Of a stretch of 9,905 bases of DNA, positions 1-5,657 are shown in pieces; the stretch's first letter is position 1, and each line of letters opens with the position of its first letter. Location of the stretch: positions 1-9,905 of the forward strand of contig CAMLJW010000171.1 of the NCBI GenBank assembly GCA_946480485.1, in the 5' to 3' direction. Under the pieces are notes generated by a model. It worked only from the letters and a program-made list of their open reading frames with translations, had not been told where the DNA came from and made no database searches. Both the position numbers and the translations under genes were made by a program. The DNA is from an uncultured Streptomyces sp. GTDB taxonomy: Bacteria > Actinomycetota > Actinomycetes > Streptomycetales > Streptomycetaceae.

Positions 1-645
1 GAAGGTGATGGGCACCTCGACCACGTGGTAGCCGGCCTTGACGGCGCGCCGTGCCAGATCGACCTGGAAGCAGTATCCCTGGGAGGCGACGTCACCCAGA
101 CCGAGGCCTTCGAGGGTCTCCCGGCGGAACGCACGGTAGCCGCCGGTGACATCGCGGATCGGTACGTCGAGCAGGACGCGCGAGTACAGGCTCCCGCCAC
201 GCGAGATGAACTCACGGGACTTGGGCCAGTTCACGACCCGCCCGCCTGGTACCCAGCGGGAGCCGAGGACCAGATCGGCGCCCTTGAGCGCGGTGAGCAG
301 CCGGGGCAGCTCCTCGGGCTGGTGCGAACCGTCGGCGTCCATCTCGACCAGCACGCCGTAACCGTGCTCCAGACCCCACCGGAAGCCCGCGAGGTAGGCG
401 GCACCGAGGCCCTCCTTGCCCCTGCGGTGCAGCACATGGACGTGATCGTCCTCGACGGTCAGCTCATCGGCGACCTTGCCGGTGCCGTCGGGGCTGTTGT
501 CGTCGGCGACCAGGACGTGCGCCGCGGGCACGGCAGCCCGCACCCGGCGGACGGTCGCCTCGATATTCTCCACCTCGTCATAGGTCGGGATGATCACCAA
601 GGTGGTACCAAGCGGACCGAACTGTCGCCCACCGCCGTCGTTCAC
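1..645 (-). CDS. ppm1: Polyprenol monophosphomannose synthase (GT2), 3' end cut by window
   Basis: This is a family 2 glycosyltransferase that moves mannose from GDP-mannose to polyprenyl phosphate at the cytoplasmic face of the membrane; the product is the mannose donor for protein O-mannosylation and lipoglycan synthesis. The 215 visible residues hold the N-terminal nucleotide-binding strand (VIIPTYDEVENI, 18-29), VADDNSPDGT (46-55), the metal-binding DAD (103-105, in EMDADGSHQPEEL), GSR (128-130), and the signature DVTGGYRAFRRE (165-176) followed by GYCFQVDLARR (190-200), all typical of Dpm/Ppm enzymes. Homologues run to about 240-270 residues, so only the C-terminus lies past the left edge. 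No ATG is available; the GTG at 645 is chosen for its AAGGGGAA ribosome-binding site. No fused or adjacent apolipoprotein N-acyltransferase is visible. Family assignment is firm; the symbol follows Streptomyces usage. Confidence 0.92.
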   Translation of the reverse strand, partial: MNDGGGRQFGPLGTTLVIIPTYDEVENIEATVRRVRAAVPAAHVLVADDNSPDGTGKVADELTVEDDHVHVLHRRGKEGLGAAYLAGFRWGLEHGYGVLVEMDADGSHQPEELPRLLTALKGADLVLGSRWVPGGRVVNWPKSREFISRGGSLYSRVLLDVPIRDVTGGYRAFRRETLEGLGLGDVASQGYCFQVDLARRAVKAGYHVVEVPITF

Positions 646-648
646 AGC

Positions 649-656
649 TTCCCCTT
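649..656 (-). promoter_or_regulatory. Ribosome-binding site of ppm1 (decides GTG start)
   Basis: On the minus strand AAGGGGAA lies directly before GTG at 645, with five bases between the AGGGG core and the start. It is preceded by a run of six T, an AT stretch unusual in this genome that would keep the initiation region unstructured. A TATGGT hexamer (683-688, minus strand) fits a -10 box about 38 bases upstream of the start, but no matching -35 is evident. Confidence 0.6.
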
Positions 657-825
657 AAAAAACTTCCGTGCGCAGGGGCTCCACCATAGCGAGCACCACT
701 CTTCGCGTAGGTACCGCGCCGACCTGGGAGGCCTGAGAGCTGTCGAAGGGTGAAAGCCCTGAGCTTGCCGTAGAACCTGGAGTGCGCTGAGGCCAACCGA
801 GCGGCGTTGGAGGCGACCGCCGTGG

Positions 826-841
826 GTGATCATTCGATCAC
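826..841. terminator. Short perfect hairpin, possible terminator or operator
   Basis: GTGATC and GATCAC pair perfectly around the four-base loop ATTC. It overlaps the stop codon of the weak minus-strand ORF ending at 830 and lies about 180 bases upstream of the ppm1 start. It could end transcription of that ORF or be a protein-binding site; there is no T-run. Confidence 0.25.
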
Positions 842-1015
842 GGTGCCATCCGTGGGATGCGTATGAAGGAACGGGCCCTCTCGGTACGGTGCCGCACCGG
901 CCGCGCCCTCCTCGGCGAGCGCCCGCACCCGTTCCTCCCGGGCCACCCGGGCACGCTCGGCCCGCTCCATACTCAGACGACGGCAGCGGGCCGCCGCCTT
1001 TGCCGAAGGGCGCAT
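830..1015 (-). CDS. Possible small basic/helical protein of unknown function (61 aa)
   Basis: I do not recognise this ORF. It encodes a highly charged, Arg/Glu/Ala-rich helix (around ERAERARVAREERVRALAEE, about residues 17-36) followed by a short tail ending PTDGTVIE. Support comes from codon use: across the helix almost every third position is G or C, as in real Streptomyces genes, and the frame is open. Against it: high-GC shadows can look the same, the product is low-complexity, and the ATG at 1015 has only a distant purine-rich stretch (GGGGAGG, 12 bases away) as ribosome-binding site. A TTG at 1063 or an ATG at 970 are alternative starts. It could be a genuine small gene, the 3' remnant of a longer one, or chance. 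Confidence 0.28.
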   Translation of the reverse strand: MRPSAKAAARCRRLSMERAERARVAREERVRALAEEGAAGAAPYREGPFLHTHPTDGTVIE

Positions 1016-1081
1016 CGGGCTCTCTCGCCTCCCCTTCGTCCGCGCTCCTCCTGAGCCCAACAAGCCCCTATCATCGTGGAG

Positions 1082-1114
1082 TTGACAAGGTCGCCGTCAT
1101 ATACGGCTGATGAC
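1082..1114 (+). promoter_or_regulatory. Candidate promoter/operator of the three-gene cassette
   Basis: A perfect -35 hexamer TTGACA lies at 1082-1087, 42 bases before the first ATG of the cassette. No good TANNNT -10 sits at 17-18 bases; the nearest AT-rich stretch, TATACG (1100-1105), is too close. A GTCAT/ATGAC inverted repeat with a nine-base spacer (1096-1100 and 1110-1114) lies where a -10 would be, so a bound regulator or an alternative sigma factor is possible. Confidence 0.35.
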
Positions 1115-1128
1115 ACACTGGGGTCTCG

Positions 1129-1563
1129 ATGACTGAACTTCTCCGAGCGGCGACAGATCTCGCGCCCTACTTCGTCGCTGCTGCCGGCGGGGCCGGAGCC
1201 GCCCTGGCCGCGGCTGTGCGGGACCGCCTGGCAGGAGTTGTGGTTGACGGATTCTTCGCCCGCCTGGGGCGGGGCAGCGGCGACAATCCGGTCCAGTTCG
1301 GGGAGGGCCTGACCGCAGAGGAGGGGGACCGTCTGCTGGATTCCCTCTCGAACGAGCACAGACAGAATCTGCTGCAGGCCGTGGATACCTGGCGGCAGCT
1401 TCCCGCGAGCGAACGCGACGCAAGCAGCCTTCTGTCGCTGGTGCGGGAGCCGAAGCCTTCCCACCTGAACATCTACCAGTCCGGCTCTCAGAACATCGCG
1501 GCTCAGAACATCAGCATCGGCACCCTGAACATGGGCTCAGGGAGCCCGCGGACCGAGGCATGA
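1129..1563 (+). CDS. Small helical protein with C-terminal amyloid/RHIM-like motif (unknown; Bell-like effector candidate)
   Basis: This is a 144-residue protein I cannot assign to a named family by sequence. Residues 3-46 form one or two hydrophobic, Ala/Gly-rich helices (GGAGAALAAAV at 20-30), 62-107 an amphipathic charged helical region, and 113-136 a Gln/Asn/Ile/Gly-rich segment (NIYQSGSQNIAAQNISIG, 114-131) with alternating polar and hydrophobic residues and an I-x-I-G core like that of RHIM motifs. A short Gly/Ser tail follows. The same I-x-Q-x-G-x-x-N-[IL]-A-A pattern begins the next protein, whose ATG overlaps this stop (ATGA). In BASS systems, Bell-domain proteins are about this size: a helical, membrane-active N-terminal domain with an amyloid motif at the C-terminus. 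By analogy I infer a cytosolic effector. The ribosome-binding site is weak (GGGG at 1120-1123). The gene is confident; the function is inference. Confidence 0.82.
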   Translation: MTELLRAATDLAPYFVAAAGGAGAALAAAVRDRLAGVVVDGFFARLGRGSGDNPVQFGEGLTAEEGDRLLDSLSNEHRQNLLQAVDTWRQLPASERDASSLLSLVREPKPSHLNIYQSGSQNIAAQNISIGTLNMGSGSPRTEA

Positions 1564-2282
1564 CATCGCCTCCGGGGGCCGACGAGGGCGAGGGGATCAG
1601 TCAGAAGGGAGGCTGGAATCTCGCGGCGGGTAGGGACGTCACCGTCAGGGAAGTCAGCCTCAATCTGTTCACGCGCTTCGCGGCGGGCTGGCTGCCGCTG
1701 CTGATCAGTCTCGCGTTGATCTGCTTCGCAGCTTCGATCTGGCCGGGCGGGCCGAATCGGCAGTACGTCCTGTTCGCCCTGCTTACGGTGATGGCTGTCG
1801 GCTTCGCCTGCGCATGCTTCGTGACAGGGGGCAGGTCCAACCGGCAGGCCTTCCTCACCATCGCTTCCCTCATATGCTGCATCGGCGCCTTCGCCTCACT
1901 CCAGTACGTCATCCACACCGGCGAGGTTCCCGCACAGATCCACGTCGAGGGCACTCAACCGCTGGTCGGCCGTACCCCCGCTCCCCTGACACTAGTCATG
2001 CCGTCCCCCGCCCCTGAGGATCGGCGCGACCGACTTCGTCTCAGGCTGACCGTGGTGGACGACGACTCGGCAACCGGTACCTGCGTCCCCGACCTCGGGT
2101 TCACGGTCACAGCCGGCACTTCGGGTGTCACACCACAGACGTACGAGACGGAAAAGGCAGCGGACATCGTCGAATTCGATTTGCGGGGTAACACGGGCAC
2201 CGTCCGGTTCACCTTCACTCTGCACAGCGAGGACTACTGCGTCATGCGGCTCGTACAGGCGAACGGAACGCTCCACAGCTGA
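1560..2282 (+). CDS. Three-TM membrane protein with N-terminal shared motif and extracytoplasmic beta-rich domain (unknown)
   Basis: This is a 240-residue membrane protein of unknown family. Residues 13-36 hold ISQKGGWNLAAGRDVTV and then EVSLNL, matching the tail of the upstream protein (I, Q, G, N, A, A identical over 11 positions). Three hydrophobic helices follow at about 43-60, 68-88 and 97-118. The loop between helices 2 and 3 (GGRSNRQ) carries two arginines, so the positive-inside rule puts the N-terminus in the cytoplasm and residues 119-240 outside. That outer part is strand-rich (for example LRLRLTVVDDDS and GTVRFTFTLHSEDYC), resembles a beta-sandwich, and has two cysteines (175, 227) that could pair. 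The ATG overlaps the previous stop (ATGA), implying translational coupling. Architecture suggests a transducer linking an external ligand to the small cytosolic partner; this is inference. Confidence 0.85.
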   Translation: MTSPPGADEGEGISQKGGWNLAAGRDVTVREVSLNLFTRFAAGWLPLLISLALICFAASIWPGGPNRQYVLFALLTVMAVGFACACFVTGGRSNRQAFLTIASLICCIGAFASLQYVIHTGEVPAQIHVEGTQPLVGRTPAPLTLVMPSPAPEDRRDRLRLRLTVVDDDSATGTCVPDLGFTVTAGTSGVTPQTYETEKAADIVEFDLRGNTGTVRFTFTLHSEDYCVMRLVQANGTLHS

Positions 2283-2350
2283 TCCGGCGCACGCCCGACG
2301 GACCACGACAGAAGGCACCAAGCGAGCAAGCGACAGGAGCCGAGCAGCAC

Positions 2351-3307
2351 ATGACCACAAGCACGACCGGAGCCGCCGGACGCAACAGGACAAGTCGGCG
2401 GGTCGTTCGGGTAACCGCCGTGGCAGCCCTTGCCGTGGCAGTCCTCGTATGGTGGCTGACAAGAGGCACGTCGATGTTCGACGACAGCACAGTCGACGTG
2501 GCCACGAAGGGGGACCAGCCCGGCACCAGTTACTCTCCGCATGCAGGCGAGTTCAGCGGTTTCGACGTCACGGTGACCAAGGAGTTGCTGGACCGGGTGG
2601 GGGACGTCTCGCCGTACTTCAGTGAGGTGCAGTCGGCCAACCGTGCCAAGGTCCTCCAGGACAAGGACGTGGATCTGGTGGCCGGCACTTTCTCGATCAC
2701 GGCGAACCGGATGGAGCCTGGCCGCGAAGACGGCAACCTCGACTTCGTGGGCCCGTACGCATCCACCCAGCAGGGCATTCTGGTACGGAAGAAGGATTAC
2801 GACGAAGGGAAGTACGACGAACTCAGCGACTTCAACGGCACAGGCGAACAGGTTTGCGTTTGGGAAGGGACAACGTCTGCCACGGAGTTGCAGAAGAAGG
2901 CGTACGCGGAGATCAGCCTCCACTGGGAAAAGGACGCCAGGTACTGTGTCGAGGCTCTGCGCAACAAAACCGTGGCGGCGGTGTCCACAGACCAGTTGAT
3001 CCTCTACGGATTCATGGAGGACAGCAAAGACAGAAGGGGCCATCCCACCCTCGCCGTCGTGTCCGGAATCAAGTTCGGCGCACCGAACGACTACGGCATC
3101 GCCATGCTCAAGGGGCACCGCGAGGACTGTGGGCATCTCCGCGACAAGCTGAAGGAGTACGTGGAGGATGGCAACACATGGGACGATCAGTTCGAGGACA
3201 ACCTGCCCAGCGTCCCCAAGGCCGAACGGGACGAGGCCAAGCCGAGCACAGCAGAGATCGATGCCCTGTCCTGCCGGGACAAGCCGGCCGACGAGACCTC
3301 CCACTGA
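2351..3307 (+). CDS. Membrane-anchored GluB-like solute-binding protein (SBP_bac_3 family), orphan
   Basis: This 318-residue protein has a basic N-terminus (RNRTSRRVVR), one membrane helix (about 19-37), then an extracytoplasmic family 3 solute-binding fold. The match is to the glutamate/polar amino acid group: KGDQPG (53-58), SGFDVTVTKELL (69-80), NRAKVLQDKDVDLVAGTFSITANR (97-120) followed by FVGPYASTQQGILVRK (132-147), and the hinge region VCVWEGTTSATEL (168-180). Cysteines at 169, 199, 260 and 308 could form two disulfides outside the cell. Family members serving ABC importers are usually lipoproteins; here there is no lipobox, the anchor is a transmembrane helix, and no permease or ATPase gene adjoins. 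A sensor role is therefore more likely than transport. The gene starts 68 bases after the three-TM gene, with AGGAG (2335-2339) a rather distant 11 bases before ATG. GC is markedly lower than in the flanking housekeeping genes. Family is confident; ligand and role are not known. Confidence 0.88.
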   Translation: MTTSTTGAAGRNRTSRRVVRVTAVAALAVAVLVWWLTRGTSMFDDSTVDVATKGDQPGTSYSPHAGEFSGFDVTVTKELLDRVGDVSPYFSEVQSANRAKVLQDKDVDLVAGTFSITANRMEPGREDGNLDFVGPYASTQQGILVRKKDYDEGKYDELSDFNGTGEQVCVWEGTTSATELQKKAYAEISLHWEKDARYCVEALRNKTVAAVSTDQLILYGFMEDSKDRRGHPTLAVVSGIKFGAPNDYGIAMLKGHREDCGHLRDKLKEYVEDGNTWDDQFEDNLPSVPKAERDEAKPSTAEIDALSCRDKPADETSH

Positions 3308-3480
3308 CAGCCGTTGCGGGATCCGTCGTCCACAACCGCACTCGCAACGCCTCGAAGTAGGCGGGGCGATCGGCTGTGAGGTCGGTGGCGATGCCTCTGC
3401 TGCGGAGTTCGAAGGCTGCCTGATCGATGAGGTCCGAGCCAGGCGACCATTGCCGTCCCGGAATGGCGTGAACAACGCCC
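3308..3480 (-). pseudogene. Possible remnant of a minus-strand coding sequence
   Basis: The minus strand, read in one frame, gives a protein-like stretch (VVHAIPGRQWSPGSDLIDQA, then FELRSRGIATDLTADRPAYF and EALRVRLWTTDPATAV) with balanced composition, amphipathic helices and mostly G/C third positions. Upstream of about 3480 the reading turns to Arg/Ser/Pro-rich nonsense, and downstream it runs on into the 3' end of the solute-binding protein gene without a stop. It has no start with a ribosome-binding site. I read it as the truncated middle of an older gene, perhaps cut when the cassette arrived. It may equally be a chance open frame. Confidence 0.25.
3312..3349 (+). terminator. Possible terminator after the cassette
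   Basis: CGTTGCG (3312-3318) and CGCAACG (3343-3349) form a perfect seven-base inverted repeat starting four bases after the stop of the solute-binding protein gene. The loop is long (24 bases) and there is no T-run, so this is tentative; the same bases also lie in the possible minus-strand remnant. Confidence 0.3.
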
Positions 3481-3509
3481 TGAGAGCTGCACAAGGTACT
3501 GCGGATCGG

Positions 3510-3603
3510 GGCCCGGCACCCTTCGGGCCGACCTGTGACCCGCTGGCTGCGGGTCGACCCAGAGCCGTTGTCTACTGAGCGTCCGGGCCCCACCCGGGTC
3601 ACA
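3510..3603. repeat. Cluster of nested inverted repeats
   Basis: Three hairpins share one short region: GGCCCG/CGGGCC (3510-3515 and 3524-3529), GACCCG/CGGGTC (3537-3542 and 3550-3555), and a longer-range TGTGACCCG/CGGGTCACA (3534-3542 and 3595-3603). The arm at 3537-3542 can pair with either downstream arm. This could be a bidirectional terminator between the cassette and the convergent amidohydrolase gene, or the end of a former mobile element. Confidence 0.4.
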
Positions 3604-3902
3604 CCTGCCGACCGGCCGGAACGTTCCCTCCCCCAGTGCGCGAGCGCTGGGCCTGGCTCCCAGTGGTGGTGCGCCGGTGCGGCACATCACCCCTGACCCA
3701 GCGGCGCTTCGAGGGTTGCTCGGAACTTCCGCGATTGGACGTCCGGTGGTGGACCCGGCTGAACCTACCGGCCACCCTCCGCTTTCTGTCAACAGCCCTT
3801 TCACCTGCGGCTCTTCGCTCAATCGCCTGGTCAGCGCAGAGGATACGCAGGTCGTCATGACGAAGCGGCGGGCGACGACCGGTCCCGCGCCACCCCGGTA
3901 CA

Positions 3903-5528
3903 TCACTCATCCGGCCTTACGAATACGGTTCGACCGGCCACCACCGTACGCAGGCAGACGGGGAGTTGCGTTCCGGGCGTCAGGTCGGGCAGTCCTGGGG
4001 TGCCGGAGCGGGGGTCGGTCGACCAGCGGGCGACCCGGTCGTCCGGGGCCTGCACGACGAGTTCGTCGGTGCGCCACACGGCGTAGTCCGCGGGCGCGCC
4101 CGGCACCAGGACACCCGCGTCGTCCCGGCCGATCGCACGCCATCCGCCCCGTGTGTGCGCGGTGAAGGCCGCCCGTACGGAGACCCGGTGTTCCGGGGTC
4201 CGATGGAAGGCGGCGGCGCGGACGGTGCCCCACGGGTCGAGCTGAGTGACGGGAGTGTCGGAACCGAAGGCGAGCGGTACGCCGGCGCGCAGCAGGGTCG
4301 CGAACGGGTTGAGCGTACGGGCCCGTTGTACGCCCAGGCGCTGGGCGTACATTCCGTCCTCGCCGCCCCACAGTGCGTCGAAGGCGGGCTGGACGGAGGC
4401 GGTGAGGCCGAGTTCGGCGAAGCCGGCGACAGTCTCCGGGGTGAGCATCTCGGCGTGCTCCACGCGATGCCGGGCGGCGCGCACACGGGCCAGGCCGATC
4501 TTCTCGGCAGCCGCGCGCACTCCCTCGACCACAGAGGTCACGGCCGCGTCCCCGATGGCGTGGAAACCGGCCTGCAGGCCGCCCTCCGTACAGGCCACCA
4601 CATGGGCGGCGACGGCGACGGCGTCCAGGTGGGCGGTGCCGGCGTGGTCGGCGTCCGCGTACGGCCGGTGCAGGCGGGCCGTGTGCGAGCCGAGGGCTCC
4701 GTCGACGAACAGGTCGCCCCCGGCGCCGATCGCGCCCAGCGCGCGGGCCTTCGCCATGCCCTCTTCGGCAAGCTCGCCCCAGTAACCGACGACCCTGGGG
4801 CCGGCCTCCTCGGTGGCGAGCCGCAGCAGCCCGGTGAAGTCGTCCTCGGAGGAGATGTCCGGGCCCCCGCACTCGTGGACGGAGCCGATGCCGAGCGAGG
4901 CGGCGTGCGCGAGTGCGGCGCGCTGGGCCTCTGTGCGCTGGGCGGGGCTGACGGCTCCCAGCGCCGCGGCGCGCACCGCGTGGTGGGCGTCCCGGGTGAG
5001 CGGTTCACCGTCCTCGAAGCCCGCCCGCTCCCGCACGCCCGGCGCCAGGTCCAGCAGGGCCGTGGTCGTAACGGCCGAATGGACGTCGACGCGGGAGAGG
5101 TAGAGCGGGCGGCCGCCGGTGGCCTCGTCGAGCTCGGCGCGCGTCGGAGGCCGGCCGCCGCTCCAGCGGGCGGCGTCCCAGCCGTGGCCGAGGAGGACCC
5201 GGTCGTCGGGGCGGGCGGCCGCGAAGTCGCGTACGAGGGTGAGGGCCGCTTCCAGGGTGGGCGCGTCGGACAGATTGAGGCCGGTGAGGGCGAGCCCGGT
5301 GGCCGTGGTGTGCACGTGGGCGTCGGTGAACGCCGGGGTGACCAGGGCGCCGTCGAGGTCCACCACCTCGTCGACACCGTCCGCGAACGTGTCGGCCGCG
5401 CCCTCGGAGCCGACCCAGGCGACTTGCCCGCGGTCCACGACCATCGCGGTGGCGAACGGGTCGGCGGGGCTGTGGACTTCCCCGCCGCGCAGCAGCACGG
5501 TACGAGGGGTGGCGGTGCTCTCACTCAT
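3903..5528 (-). CDS. YtcJ-type metal-dependent amidohydrolase (amidohydrolase family 3)
   Basis: This is a 541-residue cytosolic hydrolase of the amidohydrolase superfamily, in the YtcJ/N-substituted formamide deformylase-like branch; the substrate cannot be told from sequence. Visible signatures are the metal-binding HVH (71-73 in TDAHVHTTATG), GHGWDAARW (114-122), the region of LFVDGALGSHTAR (273-285), FHAIGDAAV (322-330, typical of YtcJ), HRVEHAE (354-360), and FGSDTPVTQLDPWGTVRAA (421-439) with the catalytic Asp424. The N-terminal beta domain (RGGEVHSPADPFATAMVVD) and the closing AGRTVFV strand are present, so the protein looks complete. The ATG at 5528 fits homologue-like N-termini, but its GAGGGG is 14 bases away; a GTG at 5543 would add five residues but leaves GAGGGG touching the start. 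The Lrp-type regulator gene lies 129 bp upstream on the same strand, making it the likely local regulator. Confidence 0.92.
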   Translation of the reverse strand: MSESTATPRTVLLRGGEVHSPADPFATAMVVDRGQVAWVGSEGAADTFADGVDEVVDLDGALVTPAFTDAHVHTTATGLALTGLNLSDAPTLEAALTLVRDFAAARPDDRVLLGHGWDAARWSGGRPPTRAELDEATGGRPLYLSRVDVHSAVTTTALLDLAPGVRERAGFEDGEPLTRDAHHAVRAAALGAVSPAQRTEAQRAALAHAASLGIGSVHECGGPDISSEDDFTGLLRLATEEAGPRVVGYWGELAEEGMAKARALGAIGAGGDLFVDGALGSHTARLHRPYADADHAGTAHLDAVAVAAHVVACTEGGLQAGFHAIGDAAVTSVVEGVRAAAEKIGLARVRAARHRVEHAEMLTPETVAGFAELGLTASVQPAFDALWGGEDGMYAQRLGVQRARTLNPFATLLRAGVPLAFGSDTPVTQLDPWGTVRAAAFHRTPEHRVSVRAAFTAHTRGGWRAIGRDDAGVLVPGAPADYAVWRTDELVVQAPDDRVARWSTDPRSGTPGLPDLTPGTQLPVCLRTVVAGRTVFVRPDE

Positions 5529-5615
5529 GGGGACCAGTCTCACCCCTCAGCGCACTCGCACCGCGAGCGGGGCCCGCCGGATGTACTCCACCTGCCGGCC
5601 GCCGCGGGCGAGGGC

Positions 5616-5650
5616 CCGGCATGCCGGCCGTGCGAGGGCCGGTTTGCCGG
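5616..5650 (-). terminator. Palindromes between the lrp-like gene and the amidohydrolase
   Basis: On the minus strand, just after the regulator stop, come CCGG-CAAA-CCGG (5639-5650) and the perfect 12-bp palindrome CCGGCATGCCGG (5616-5627). They may attenuate read-through into the amidohydrolase or simply reflect GC-rich sequence. No T-run follows. Confidence 0.25.
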
Positions 5651-5657
5651 ACTTGAC

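Larger units (their letters stand above)
646..1128. other. 483-bp region without a confident gene
   Basis: This gap separates the divergently oriented ppm1 and the three-gene cassette. It holds the ppm1 leader, the first copy of an imperfect direct repeat (732-749), a short hairpin (826-841), one minus-strand ORF with good codon bias (830-1015, listed separately), and the leader of the cassette with a TTGACA box. No tRNA, transposase or CRISPR-like repeat is seen. Confidence 0.5.
3308..3902. other. 595-bp gap without a confident gene
   Basis: No ORF here has convincing coding character apart from the possible remnant at 3308-3480. The stretch holds the second copy of the 18-bp imperfect direct repeat (3479-3496), a cluster of GACCCG/CGGGTC inverted repeats (3510-3603), and a 12-bp palindrome TCGTCATGACGA (3852-3863). 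The 3' end of the amidohydrolase follows. Confidence 0.5.

Noticed and set aside
25..753. 242-aa plus-strand open frame across the start of the window
   Set aside because: It is antisense to the mannosyltransferase, whose minus-strand reading has full family motifs; the plus-strand product has no recognisable domain.
1082..1105. Standard sigma-70-type promoter with TTGACA and TATACG
   Set aside because: The spacer is only 12 bases, so this pair cannot form a normal promoter; the TTGACA is kept only as part of a tentative control region.
2234..3475. 413-aa minus-strand open frame opposite the solute-binding protein
   Set aside because: Antisense to a recognisable family 3 binding protein; the last part only coincides with the gap.
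3852..3863. 12-bp palindrome TCGTCATGACGA
   Set aside because: Isolated, and not placed at a promoter of either neighbour; chance is a sufficient explanation.
3187..3906. 239-aa minus-strand open frame spanning the gap before the amidohydrolase
   Set aside because: It crosses into the solute-binding protein gene, its product is low-complexity Arg/Gly/Ser/Pro without a domain-like pattern, and it has no ribosome-binding site.
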